NCBI RefSeq assembly: GCF_017696275.1 | Contig: NZ_JAAORF010000001.1 | Coordinates: 408,174-472,173 of the forward strand | Reading direction: 5' to 3' | DNA length: 64,000 bases | DNA from: Prochlorococcus marinus XMU1405 | GTDB taxonomy: Bacteria > Cyanobacteriota > Cyanobacteriia > PCC-6307 > Cyanobiaceae | Program-made: the position numbers and the translations under genes | Shown here: piece by piece, positions 54,293-63,738 of the stretch | Numbering within the stretch: position 1 is the stretch's first letter | Layout of the letters: each line of letters opens with the position of its first letter | Notes under the pieces: model-generated | Told to the model about the DNA's origin: nothing | Seen by the model: the letters and a program-made list of their open reading frames with translations, nothing else | The model's database searches: none

Positions 54293-55621
54293 TTAAAGTG
54301 CTCCGGAAGCAGTTGAATCAAGTATTCCCCCTAGATGTGTTGTTATGTTAAGAGCGCTAATCACAGGGGGCTTATTAGGATCATTAAAAAGATCAATTAT
54401 TGTTATGCCGCCATTACCCTGTTTTATCATCCAAATATTTGAATAATTAATCCCAAGGATATTACAAATTAGAGTTTTATTGACTGCATCATGAGCAACC
54501 AAGAGGGTTTGATCATTATCCTTTTGAGATAAACAAATTTTTTCAAAAGCTTCTACTGACCTTTCTGATACATCTTTTATACATTCACCTTCGGGCATTA
54601 TTACTTCTTCAGGTTTATCATGCCAATTTTTTAGTAAAGCAGGCCACTCTTCTCTAATTTCTGCTTCCAATTTACCCTCCCATAATCCGTGACTGATTTC
54701 TACCAGTAAATCTATTTTCTCAATTTTTAAATCTTTGTTATTTTGAAGGATTATTTGTGCAGTTTCATAAGGCCTATGCATTGAACTTGAAAATGCCTTA
54801 TTGAAAGAAATATTTCTCAAATATTCAAAAGTCTTTCTAGCTTGATCTTTTCCGTTTTCATTTAAAGGGATATCAATTTGGCCTTGAAATCTACCTTCTT
54901 TGTTCCAGTTAGTTTCACCATGCCTTATTAGAAATATTCTGGAATCTCCAATTTTATTTGGAATATTTTTATTAAGATGGGAAGTTTGATTTAAGCATTC
55001 AATTTGAGTCTTAAAAGAATTATCTTTCTTTGAAATATTGAGTATCGAGAAAGAAGCATTTTCTAATCTTATTTTTCTAAAACCTTGCTTAGGCTTTCCT
55101 AATAACAAAAGTATTAAACATCTGAGAATTGCATTATGTCCAACAACTAAAATATTTATATCATCTTTGTGTTGATAAATTTTTAAAATATCTTCTACAA
55201 AATTTGTTGCTTGAAAAAATAACTCTTGAATTGGTTTATAAGTTTTATTGTCATTTCTTTTTAAGATAAGATTTTCTGGATCATTTTTCCATATAGGGTA
55301 AATTTCCGGAAATTTCTTTTTTATTTCATCAATTTTTAGACCAGACCATTCACTAAGATCTACCTCTAGCAAATTATTATCGAATACAATATCTTGCTCT
55401 TCATCAAAGATCTTTTTAATTGTTTTTGCAGTCTCTGCCGCTCTTACAAGTGGGGAGGAATAGATTTTATCGAAGTTTATTTTTGATAATGCTTTGCCTG
55501 CTTTTTGAGCTTGTTCGTATCCTTCATCAGTTAGTATTGAATCATCTGTTCTTCCTTGAATTAATCCTTTTGCATTGAAACTGCTTAGTCCATGCCTAAC
55601 TAACACTAATCGTATAGCCAT
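54293..55621 (-). CDS. Double histidine-phosphatase (phosphoglycerate-mutase-like) protein
   Basis: 442 aa made of two tandem histidine phosphatase domains. Domain 1 starts RLVLVRHGLSSFNAKG, domain 2 near 228 with IFLIRHGETNWNKEG. Both keep the RHG motif, the Glu (LLEVDLSEWSG, LLVEISHGLWEG) and the second His (VVGHNA, LVAHDA). The first domain has RHGLS instead of RHGET. In cyanobacteria such proteins are annotated as phosphoglycerate mutase or 2-carboxyarabinitol-1-phosphatase; activity is not decided by sequence. Divergent from the CPBP gene. Confidence 0.88.
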   Translation of the reverse strand: MAIRLVLVRHGLSSFNAKGLIQGRTDDSILTDEGYEQAQKAGKALSKINFDKIYSSPLVRAAETAKTIKKIFDEEQDIVFDNNLLEVDLSEWSGLKIDEIKKKFPEIYPIWKNDPENLILKRNDNKTYKPIQELFFQATNFVEDILKIYQHKDDINILVVGHNAILRCLILLLLGKPKQGFRKIRLENASFSILNISKKDNSFKTQIECLNQTSHLNKNIPNKIGDSRIFLIRHGETNWNKEGRFQGQIDIPLNENGKDQARKTFEYLRNISFNKAFSSSMHRPYETAQIILQNNKDLKIEKIDLLVEISHGLWEGKLEAEIREEWPALLKNWHDKPEEVIMPEGECIKDVSERSVEAFEKICLSQKDNDQTLLVAHDAVNKTLICNILGINYSNIWMIKQGNGGITIIDLFNDPNKPPVISALNITTHLGGILDSTASGAL

Positions 55622-55736
55622 TATATAAGTTTGAAAATTAAGATTATTTAATCATCTCATGGCGTGATTAAAATAGATACATAAACATCACGAACTTCAA
55701 TGATAACTAAGTATGGTTTTCAAAATATAATGAGTT

Positions 55737-57098
55737 ATGATCTTTAAAAATGTTTCTAAGCCAAAACTCACTTTAGCTTTTATTTCTATAGTCATAACTT
55801 TTTTTGTATGGCAGCAAGGCTTAAGAGATAGTTTAAATAGACCGTCTGTTTCATTTGATATAAGTCAAAAAGAACAAGAAATTGCTGAATTATCGGTCCA
55901 ATCAATACCTGTAGATCTAAAAAAGTTTTTTATCATAAATGATCCTGTTGATCAAATAAATAAATCACTCTCTGAGTTCTCATTTGAAGAGCTAACAGAA
56001 AGAAATAAATTAATTAGAATAGTTTCTTCAAAATCAAATGATCCTATAATCTATAAAAATATATCCAATGACTTTGAAAATAAAAACTATAAATTTCTGA
56101 TTGATGAGATAGAAAAAAAATCTAATAATAATTTATATAAACCAAATTCTAATAAATTTGATTTATTTAAAGATGATAGATTTTTATATCATCTTTTAAG
56201 CCGGAAATTTGATTTTGACGATAGTTCATTAATAACAAAATCATTTTCAAGCAAAATGTTTTTAAAAATATTAGCCATTAGACTAATACCACTTTTGTCA
56301 ATACTTATTGGCTCCATACTGGCTCTAAAAATATTATGGAGCACCATATCTTTGAAAAAGTTTGGTTGGCAAGAAATTAAATCCTTAGATTTAGAATTAA
56401 TAGATATGGTTTTACTAATAGCAGGTGGATTTGTTGTTTTAGGAGAAGTAGTATCACCTTTGTTCTCTATAAGTTTGGTTGAACTTTTTTCTAAAAGTAT
56501 TTCTGATGAATTGTCGCAATCTTTAAAAATATTCTTTGGATATCTTTTTATGGCTATTCCGCCATTAGGGATAGTTTATTATCAACTTAAATCTTTGAAT
56601 AGAGAATTCACTTTTAAAAAGGATTATTTACAGTTCAATTTCTTTCCAATAAAGTATGCAATTACTCAGGGAATTAAGGGTTGGTTAGCAATTGTCCCTT
56701 TTGTTTTATTGATTTCTCTAATTATGAATAGTTTGATCGATAATCAGAATGGTAGTAACCCTTTACTAGAAATTGTTCTAAATAATAATAATTACTTATC
56801 ATTTTTTTTATTATTTGTAACAACAACTTTATTAGCTCCTCTATTTGAGGAAATTATATTTCGGGGTATTTTACTGCCAACTCTTTCAAGAGATTTTGGA
56901 GTAATTTCGGGCATCATAGTTTCATCTTTTATCTTTGCATTAGCCCATTTAAGTTTGGGAGAAATGCCGCCATTATTTGTTCTAGGGATTGGATTAGCAA
57001 TTACAAGAATTGCTTCAGGAAGTTTGTTTTCTTCAGTTATCATGCATTCTCTATGGAATGGATTGACTTTCTTAAATTTGTTCTTATTGAGGACATAA
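55737..57098 (+). CDS. CPBP family intramembrane glutamic protease
   Basis: 453 aa, about eight hydrophobic segments. The catalytic domain is at about 330-450: LAPLFEEIIFRGILLPTLSR with the paired Glu and Arg, FALAHLSLGEMP with His, and IMHSLWNGLTF with the last His and Asn. An N-terminal soluble part (30-160) after the first span is of unknown role. CPBP members cleave membrane substrates or act in bacteriocin immunity. Start ATG 55737. Confidence 0.88.
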   Translation: MIFKNVSKPKLTLAFISIVITFFVWQQGLRDSLNRPSVSFDISQKEQEIAELSVQSIPVDLKKFFIINDPVDQINKSLSEFSFEELTERNKLIRIVSSKSNDPIIYKNISNDFENKNYKFLIDEIEKKSNNNLYKPNSNKFDLFKDDRFLYHLLSRKFDFDDSSLITKSFSSKMFLKILAIRLIPLLSILIGSILALKILWSTISLKKFGWQEIKSLDLELIDMVLLIAGGFVVLGEVVSPLFSISLVELFSKSISDELSQSLKIFFGYLFMAIPPLGIVYYQLKSLNREFTFKKDYLQFNFFPIKYAITQGIKGWLAIVPFVLLISLIMNSLIDNQNGSNPLLEIVLNNNNYLSFFLLFVTTTLLAPLFEEIIFRGILLPTLSRDFGVISGIIVSSFIFALAHLSLGEMPPLFVLGIGLAITRIASGSLFSSVIMHSLWNGLTFLNLFLLRT

Positions 57099-57183
57099 AG
57101 AATTTAATTTCTTACTTGCGAATCAAACAAAAAGATGTTTATTTAATTAATAACACTTCTTTTATTCAAAACATAAATCATAG

Positions 57184-57612
57184 ATGAAACCTTATGGGAA
57201 TCAACTTAATTTAAAAAAAAAAGTTTCATATGAAAGTAAAAAAAATTCTGAAAAAACATCCATAATTGATATCAAATTAATACATCAAATTATCGACACC
57301 ATAAATATCTCTCTTTTGGTATTAATTTTAACCTTATTTTTCTTATCTTTTAATAGTCAAAGAAAATGGTCAAATACATATAAAAATTTATCTAAGACAA
57401 GAGCTGTCAATAATAATCTAATTGATTATATTTCTAAAATTGAGGAATTTTATATAAGTAAACTTGAGTCTCTCAATATCTATAGAAAAACTAAACCTGA
57501 AGATTTAATCTATCTTGATAAACTTCCAGAAAAAAAAGAGAGTTTGTTCAAGAAAAATTTAAGTACCTTCGTTGAAGGTTTTAGTGATAGCAAATATCAA
57601 AGGGGATATTGA
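57184..57612 (+). CDS. Small bitopic protein upstream of ftsI (FtsL-like)
   Basis: 142 aa: a basic cytosolic N-terminus of about 40 residues, one membrane span at about 41-57 (NISLLVLILTLFFLSF), and an extracytoplasmic part with possible coiled coil (KNLSKTRAVNNNLIDYISKI). This topology and its place directly before ftsI match FtsL of other bacteria, though I see no sequence identity by eye. It overlaps the ftsI ATG by 1 bp (TGATG). Name withheld. Confidence 0.75.
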   Translation: MKPYGNQLNLKKKVSYESKKNSEKTSIIDIKLIHQIIDTINISLLVLILTLFFLSFNSQRKWSNTYKNLSKTRAVNNNLIDYISKIEEFYISKLESLNIYRKTKPEDLIYLDKLPEKKESLFKKNLSTFVEGFSDSKYQRGY

Positions 57613-59363
57613 TGAAAAAATACAAAAAAATTGTTTGTCTAATACCCCTTGATCAAAGAAGATTTAAATTTCTGTATATTTTTAGCTTACTATTAATATT
57701 TTGTTTGTTTGGTAGGTTAGTTAAATTGCAAGTCTATAACGCCTCTGATTTGCAAAGGAAAGCCAGATTAATACAGTCTTCTAAAACTAATGCCTTAAAA
57801 AAAAGGAGAGCAATTGTTGATAGAAATAATAGACTAGTTGCTTACGATAAACCGCTCTATAAATTATGGGCTCATCCAAAATATTTTAATTTTCCTGGTG
57901 ATTCAATTAACAGAGTTCGCAGTATTGAAGAAGTTACAGAAAAATTGTCACCTATCTTGGATATAAATGGTGAAATACTTTTGAGTAAATTTAATAATAA
58001 AAAGAGTGGTATCAAGCTTTTGGATAAAATTTCTGAAGAAAAGGCTGAAAAGATTAAGAACCTTCAAATAAGTGGTATTGATTTATTTAAATATTCGCAG
58101 AGATATTATCCACAAGGGAAGCTTTACTCTAATCTTGTCGGTTTTGTTAATGATGAGAATATAGCTTCAGCAGGTTTAGAGCTTTATTTAGATAATCAAA
58201 TTAAAGTTTTTAATAAAAGTAATTTAATAAAAAGAGGAGGAGATGGAACTCCTTTACCGGATTATTCAGCCCCAGGTGATTTTGTTTCTGATTACAAAAG
58301 TTTAGGCCTAACTATAGATTCAAAATTACAGAAAGCTTCATTCAATGCATTATCAAAGCAAGTAAGCAAATGGAAAGCAAAGAAAGGATTTGCCATAGTT
58401 ATGGATGTTAATAATGGTCGGATTCTTTCCTTGGTTACAGTCCCTTCTTACGATCCAAATAAATTTTGGCAGTATGATTCTCGACTTTTTAGGGGTTGGT
58501 ATTCTCAAGATTTATTTGAGCCTGGTTCAACTTTTAAACCTATTAATCTTGCCTTAGCTTTAGAAGAAAAAGTAATCCAGAAAGATGGAGTAGTCGAAGA
58601 TATTGGGAAAATTAATGTTGGAGGATGGACGATTTCTAATTGGGATAAAAAAGGTAATGGATATATTGACTATCCAAAAGTTTTGCAGGTTTCAAGCAAT
58701 GTTGGGATGGTAAAAATAATGCAAAATTTAGACCCTACAATTTATTGGGATTGGCTAAAAAATTTAGGTATAAATAAAAATTTAGAAACTGACTTATTTG
58801 AATCAACTGCTGGCCAACTAAAGAAAAAAGACTTATTTGTAAATCAATCAATTGAGCCTGCAGTAACTTCTTTTGGCAAAGGTTTCTCAATCTCGCCACT
58901 TAAATTGCTTCAACTTCATGCGGCTCTCGCAAATGGTGGTTATGAAGTGACTCCACATGTTACCTCAACTTTCAAAGAGAGAGTAAATAAAAATCCAAAA
59001 AAGCAATTTTTTTCACACGAAGTCTCTAAAACTGTTCTTGAATGGATGGAGAGCGTAGTTGATAAAGGCAGTGGATCTGGAGTAAAAATCGAGGGTTATA
59101 GGATAGCAGGGAAAACGGGTACTTCCCAAAAAGCCTTAAATGGTTCCTATACAAGTAAAAAAGTTTGCAGTTTTGTGGCGACCTTACCAGTTAATGATCC
59201 GAAATATGCTGTCCTTGTAGTCGTTGATGAGCCATCTAAATCTTATGCATATGGTTCAACTGTTGCTGTACCAGTTGCTAAAGAAATTATCGAGAGTTTA
59301 ATAGTAATTGAAAAAATACCTCCCAAGATTAAAAATCATGGAATGATTGTTAAAAAACCCTAA
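57612..59363 (+). CDS. ftsI: Peptidoglycan transpeptidase FtsI (PBP3/PBP2-like)
   Basis: 583 aa from ATG 57612; a TTG at 57609 adds one Met. One N-terminal membrane anchor (about 22-39, FLYIFSLLLIFCLFGRLV), dimerisation region, then the penicillin-binding transpeptidase domain with SxxK as STFKP near 303, SSNVGM near 364 and KTGTS near 503. It crosslinks septal wall peptides during division. The preceding FtsL-like gene overlaps by one base. Class B penicillin-binding protein; elongation type (PBP2) is less likely given size. Confidence 0.92.
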   Translation: MKKYKKIVCLIPLDQRRFKFLYIFSLLLIFCLFGRLVKLQVYNASDLQRKARLIQSSKTNALKKRRAIVDRNNRLVAYDKPLYKLWAHPKYFNFPGDSINRVRSIEEVTEKLSPILDINGEILLSKFNNKKSGIKLLDKISEEKAEKIKNLQISGIDLFKYSQRYYPQGKLYSNLVGFVNDENIASAGLELYLDNQIKVFNKSNLIKRGGDGTPLPDYSAPGDFVSDYKSLGLTIDSKLQKASFNALSKQVSKWKAKKGFAIVMDVNNGRILSLVTVPSYDPNKFWQYDSRLFRGWYSQDLFEPGSTFKPINLALALEEKVIQKDGVVEDIGKINVGGWTISNWDKKGNGYIDYPKVLQVSSNVGMVKIMQNLDPTIYWDWLKNLGINKNLETDLFESTAGQLKKKDLFVNQSIEPAVTSFGKGFSISPLKLLQLHAALANGGYEVTPHVTSTFKERVNKNPKKQFFSHEVSKTVLEWMESVVDKGSGSGVKIEGYRIAGKTGTSQKALNGSYTSKKVCSFVATLPVNDPKYAVLVVVDEPSKSYAYGSTVAVPVAKEIIESLIVIEKIPPKIKNHGMIVKKP

Positions 59364-59397
59364 AATTTCACAATTTTATAAATATTTAGTTCATTAT

Positions 59398-59413
59398 CTG
59401 ATGATTTCATCAG
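59398..59413. promoter_or_regulatory. Perfect 16-bp palindrome between ftsI and tal
   Basis: CTGATGA-TT-TCATCAG, 40 bp before the tal ATG at 59454 and 34 bp after the ftsI stop. No T-run follows, so an operator or processing stem is more likely than an intrinsic terminator. Single copy in this window as far as I noticed. Confidence 0.3.
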
Positions 59414-59453
59414 GAATAAAAGCTAGTTTATGTATATATATGATTATCTAGAT

Positions 59454-60455
59454 ATGAAATCAATTTTAGAACAATTGTCCTCAATGACCGTTGTTGTTGC
59501 TGATACTGGAGATTTAGATTCGATAAAAAAATTTCAACCAAGGGACGCCACCACCAATCCATCACTAATACTTGCTGCTGCTAAGAACCCTGATTATGTG
59601 AAATTAATTGATAAAGCTTTAGAAAGTTCAGAAAATGCCTTGCCCCAAGGATTCTCCGAAATTGAGTTAATTAAAGAAACTGTTGATCAAGTTTCAGTAT
59701 TTTTTGGAAAAGAAATTTTGAAAATTATTTCAGGGCGCGTATCTACAGAAGTTGATGCAAGACTTAGCTTTGACACTGAAGCTACCGTTGAAAAAGCTAG
59801 AAAATTGATCAAACTTTACAAAAATTTTGGAATTGAAAAGGAAAGAATCTTGATTAAGATTGCCGCAACTTGGGAGGGAATTAAGGCAGCTGAAATTTTG
59901 GAAAAAGAGGGTATTAGGTGCAACCTAACTTTACTTTTTAACTTCTGCCAAGCGGTAACTTGTGCCAATGCAAAGATAACTCTAATTTCTCCTTTCGTTG
60001 GCCGTATATTAGATTGGCATAAAGCAAAAACTGGTAAAACTAGTTTTGCTGGTGCTGAAGACCCTGGTGTTATTTCAGTTACTCAAATATACAAGTACTT
60101 TAAAGAAAAGGGATTCGAAACAGAAGTCATGGGAGCGAGTTTTAGAAATCTTGATGAAATAAAAGAATTAGCAGGTTGCGATCTTTTAACAATCGCACCA
60201 AAATTTCTTGAGGAACTGAAAAAAGAAAAAGGAGAGTTAGTTAGGAAATTAGATGTAAGTACCCAAATAAATAATTCTATTGACTACGAATTTGAAGAAA
60301 AAGATTTCAGATTAAGTATGTTAGAAGATCAAATGGCAAGTGAAAAGCTTAGTGAAGGTATTACTGGATTCAGTAAGGCTATAGAAGAATTGGAAGAGCT
60401 GCTACTAAAGAGATATTCAGAGATTAAAAATCATAAATTGATTTCTGCTAACTAA
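59454..60455 (+). CDS. tal: Transaldolase
   Basis: 333 aa enzyme of the pentose phosphate pathway. Start ATG 59454 ([20 protein letters not shown]) is typical; the upstream ATG 59430 would add eight residues not seen in the family. [10 protein letters not shown] near 30 and the Schiff-base Lys in [11 protein letters not shown] near 130 are conserved; [10 protein letters not shown] near 184 is typical. The C-terminus has an added acidic helix (about 300-333), as in cyanobacterial forms. Confidence 0.96.
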   Translation: MKSILEQLSSMTVVVADTGDLDSIKKFQPRDATTNPSLILAAAKNPDYVKLIDKALESSENALPQGFSEIELIKETVDQVSVFFGKEILKIISGRVSTEVDARLSFDTEATVEKARKLIKLYKNFGIEKERILIKIAATWEGIKAAEILEKEGIRCNLTLLFNFCQAVTCANAKITLISPFVGRILDWHKAKTGKTSFAGAEDPGVISVTQIYKYFKEKGFETEVMGASFRNLDEIKELAGCDLLTIAPKFLEELKKEKGELVRKLDVSTQINNSIDYEFEEKDFRLSMLEDQMASEKLSEGITGFSKAIEELEELLLKRYSEIKNHKLISAN

Positions 60456-60478
60456 ATTTAAGTTTGAATTTAAAAGAA

Positions 60479-61612
60479 TCAAGTACCACTTTTTGTTAAA
60501 AGCCTTCTGATAACTCTTTTTGCAATATCTTCATAGCTCATTTCGCCTGATAATATTTGAGCAATACGTTTAGGTGCGGTTTTTCTTTTGACACCTAATT
60601 GATATCCAGTTCTTGGAAATCTATAAAATACTTGTGCTATTCTCCTCCCCCAAGCCATTGATTTCCCCCAAATGCTGTTAATTTTTTTTGTATAAAGACT
60701 TAAATCATCTACTGTTCCTGATAAACACTGATCAATGTATTCTGCAGCATAGAAACTGCTAATTAAAGATGGTCTAATTCCTTCAGCTAAAAATGGATCA
60801 CATAAAGATGCGGCATCTCCAACTGCTAAAACTTTGTCACCATTAATTGAGTGGAAGCCATTCCATATTCTCAGTTTCTTACTAGTTGTTTTATGAGGAA
60901 AATCATAAAAACCGAAGCTTTTGATCACTTGGTTATTTATAACCTGATTTTCTAAGAGACCATTATTTATAAAAGTACCTAAACCAATATTTAAGCTTTC
61001 TTTTAGGGGGAATGCCCATGCAAAACCATATTTTATAAATCCAAACTCAAATCTAACTGCATCTCTAGGTATTTCACCTAAACCTTTCAATCTTAATGAG
61101 ATTGTATTAGCAAATTTCGGTTTTCTTGGACCTAAATTGAAATAACTCGCCCATTTCGATTGGGATCCATCTGCAATTACAAGGAATTCTGCTATGTATT
61201 TTATTTTGTTACTGCAAGTAATTTCCCATTTATCATTTTTTTTTATGATTTTTTCTATCAATAATGGTCTCATTATCTGAGCACCATTACTCAATGATTC
61301 ATCGAGTAATAATTGATCTAGTTTTTCCCTTTTAACAATCCAAAATGGGGATTCACCAGTCAGATCAGCAGTCACATTATCTGCAGACTTCCATCTGAAT
61401 TCAACATTCTTAATTTTTGATTCTATGCAATCTTCTATATTTAAAGGAAGAAATCTTTGCATCGAAGATGCCATCCCACCAGCACATGGATTGTAATCTT
61501 GGAATTTTTCTTTTTCAATAATTAAAACTGAATATCCTTTCTTTGATAGGTTAAGAGCAGTGGAAGAGCCTGATAAACCTCCACCAATTATTACAACGTC
61601 AAATTCTATCAA
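60479..61612 (-). CDS. Geranylgeranyl reductase family FAD oxidoreductase
   Basis: 377 aa. N-terminal FAD-binding [20 protein letters not shown], then [10 protein letters not shown] near 42, and [20 protein letters not shown] near 268. This is the geranylgeranyl reductase family, related to but probably distinct from ChlP. Substrate may be a prenyl chain; not resolved. It overlaps frr by 4 bp (61609-61612). Confidence 0.85.
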   Translation of the reverse strand: MIEFDVVIIGGGLSGSSTALNLSKKGYSVLIIEKEKFQDYNPCAGGMASSMQRFLPLNIEDCIESKIKNVEFRWKSADNVTADLTGESPFWIVKREKLDQLLLDESLSNGAQIMRPLLIEKIIKKNDKWEITCSNKIKYIAEFLVIADGSQSKWASYFNLGPRKPKFANTISLRLKGLGEIPRDAVRFEFGFIKYGFAWAFPLKESLNIGLGTFINNGLLENQVINNQVIKSFGFYDFPHKTTSKKLRIWNGFHSINGDKVLAVGDAASLCDPFLAEGIRPSLISSFYAAEYIDQCLSGTVDDLSLYTKKINSIWGKSMAWGRRIAQVFYRFPRTGYQLGVKRKTAPKRIAQILSGEMSYEDIAKRVIRRLLTKSGT

Positions 61613-62157
61613 ACTTTTAGAATTTCCTTCTCTTTCTCAGACAATTTAGTTTCTATTAAAGAAATATATTTATCAGTAATTTTTTGAATTTCAGATTGAT
61701 TATCTCTCGATTCGTCAATAGAAATAAGGCCTTCTTTTTCGTCTTTTTTTTCTTTATCAACAGCATCTCTTCTGATATTTCTCAAAGCTACTTTTCCTTC
61801 CTCTGCATATTTAGAGGCTAATTTACAAAATTCTTTTCTTCTTTCTTCTGTTAAAGGAGGAACATTTATTCTTATTACTTTTCCATCATTATTTGGAGTT
61901 ATACCTAAATCACTCATAGAAATAGATTTCTCTATCGCTTGTAAACATGAAATATCGAAAGGTTGTATTGAAATTGTTTGCGAATCAACAGTGCTTATAG
62001 TGGCAAGCGATTTGATTGGTGTTTCTGCTCCGTAGTACTCAACACTTACTCTGTCTAACAAGGAAGCATTGGCTCTTCCTGTCCTAATTGTATTAAAGTT
62101 TCTTTGTGTGGCTTCAATACTTTTATTCATATTTTCTTGAATTTCTTTTTCTTTCAT
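61609..62157 (-). CDS. frr: Ribosome recycling factor
   Basis: 182-aa protein splitting post-termination ribosomes with EF-G. Typical: [20 protein letters not shown] near 26, [15 protein letters not shown] near 100, and [11 protein letters not shown] near 126. The gene order pyrH-frr (22 bp) is the common bacterial one, and it is followed by the reductase with a 4-bp overlap. Confidence 0.96.
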   Translation of the reverse strand: MKEKEIQENMNKSIEATQRNFNTIRTGRANASLLDRVSVEYYGAETPIKSLATISTVDSQTISIQPFDISCLQAIEKSISMSDLGITPNNDGKVIRINVPPLTEERRKEFCKLASKYAEEGKVALRNIRRDAVDKEKKDEKEGLISIDESRDNQSEIQKITDKYISLIETKLSEKEKEILKV

Positions 62158-62179
62158 AATTAAAAAAATTAAATGACTT

Positions 62180-62884
62180 TTAACTAATTAAAGAGCCTAT
62201 TGGCTCACCAGCAACAGCTTTAGAAATGTTCCCTTTTTTGAATATATCAAAAACCATAATTGGGATATTATTATCTTTGCAAAGTGCAATCGCAGTACTG
62301 TCCATTACTGCAATTTCATCACTAAGAACTTGTTGATAACTGAGAGAGGAATACTTTCTTGCATCTTTAAATTGATTTGGATCACGATCGTATACCCCAT
62401 CAACTTTAGTAGCCTTCATAACAACTTCAGCGTTTATCTCTGCTGCCCTCAAGGCTGCCGTAGTATCAGTTGTAAAAAATGGATTTCCGCATCCACCTCC
62501 GAAGACTACAACTCTACCTTTTTCTAGGTGCCTCATTGCTCTTCTTCTGATGTAGGGTTCGGCAATTTCCTGCATTTCGATTGCTGTTTGCACTCTGGTT
62601 GCAACTCCAACTCTCTCAAGACCATCTTGAAGTGAAATTGCGTTCATTACTGTTGCTAGCATCCCTACATAATCAGCCGTAGCGCGATCCATTCCGTCTG
62701 CAGATCCTTTAAGCCCTCTAAAAATGTTTCCACCACCAACAACTATTGCAAGTTGTACATTATTTTCGACTACTTTTGAAACATCCTCTGCAATTGACTG
62801 AACTATAGCAGGATCAATACCATAAGGTTTTTCACCCATTAGTGCTTCACCACTAAGTTTTAAGAGAACTCTTTTGTAATTCAT
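62180..62884 (-). CDS. pyrH: Uridylate kinase (UMP kinase)
   Basis: 234-aa bacterial UMP kinase. N-terminal [32 protein letters not shown] near 47, [11 protein letters not shown] near 144. The gene is followed by frr at 22 bp. The 128-bp gap to cobO (62885-63012) must hold its promoter. Confidence 0.96.
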   Translation of the reverse strand: MNYKRVLLKLSGEALMGEKPYGIDPAIVQSIAEDVSKVVENNVQLAIVVGGGNIFRGLKGSADGMDRATADYVGMLATVMNAISLQDGLERVGVATRVQTAIEMQEIAEPYIRRRAMRHLEKGRVVVFGGGCGNPFFTTDTTAALRAAEINAEVVMKATKVDGVYDRDPNQFKDARKYSSLSYQQVLSDEIAVMDSTAIALCKDNNIPIMVFDIFKKGNISKAVAGEPIGSLIS

Positions 62885-63012
62885 TCAATAATTGTACTTT
62901 TAAGACATTAGCAAGTAAATGCACCAAATTTATTTTTTGTTCAGATATTGCTTGCGTCTTTAAACATTTCTAAACCTGCCTAAATAAAAATCTAAATAAT
63001 AATTTACTTCAA

Positions 63013-63705
63013 CTAAAATTCAACACACTTTTGTGCTTTTATTCCTTGTTCTTTAAATGGATGTCTTATTAGTTTCATTTCTGTAACTAGATCAGCGTAA
63101 TTGATAATTGAATCAGATGCTCCCCTTCCAGTTAAAACAATATGATTTTTTCTATTATTTAAGCTTTTTAAAAAAGTGATTATTTCTTTGGGTGCAAGAT
63201 ATCCAAGTTTTGTCGCAATATTAATTTCATCAAGAATGATAAGTTTATAAGATTCGTTTTGTATGTATTTTTTGGCTAGTTGCCAAGCCTCTTGAACTAA
63301 TTTTTCATCTCTTATTCTGTCTTGTGTTTCCCAAGTAAATCCCTCTCCTAATGAATGCCAAGATATCTTTGAAGAAAAGTTTTTAAGTGCTTTTTCTTCT
63401 CCAGTGGTCCAGCCTCCTTTGATAAATTGAATTATTGCTACTTTATAGCCATGACCTATCGTCCTTAAAGCCATACCTAAAGATGCAGTTGTCTTGCCCT
63501 TGCCATTTCCTGTAAAAACAATCAATAATCCTTTTTTTATTTTTCTAATTTGTAGTCTTTCGGCTTGGATATCTTTTCTTTGCTGCATTCTTTTTTTATA
63601 TGAGTTCTCATCGATATCCGGTGATAATTTACCTCCCATTCCAATTTTATTTGCTTGATTATCGAGGTTAAATATTTTCTTGGAAGATGAAGGTTTTTTT
63701 TGCAT
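63013..63705 (-). CDS. cobO: Cob(I)alamin adenosyltransferase (CobO/BtuR type)
   Basis: 230 aa. P-loop FTGNGKGKTTASLGMALR near 63-80, IQFIKGGWTTGEE near 91, and LIILDEINIATKLGYL near 155. Adds the 5'-deoxyadenosyl group to the corrinoid. The first 50 residues form a basic extension. The partial recombinase gene lies upstream on the same strand, 33 bp away. Confidence 0.94.
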   Translation of the reverse strand: MQKKPSSSKKIFNLDNQANKIGMGGKLSPDIDENSYKKRMQQRKDIQAERLQIRKIKKGLLIVFTGNGKGKTTASLGMALRTIGHGYKVAIIQFIKGGWTTGEEKALKNFSSKISWHSLGEGFTWETQDRIRDEKLVQEAWQLAKKYIQNESYKLIILDEINIATKLGYLAPKEIITFLKSLNNRKNHIVLTGRGASDSIINYADLVTEMKLIRHPFKEQGIKAQKCVEF

Positions 63706-63738
63706 ATGACTTTTTTTTTATTTAATTATTATAAATCT

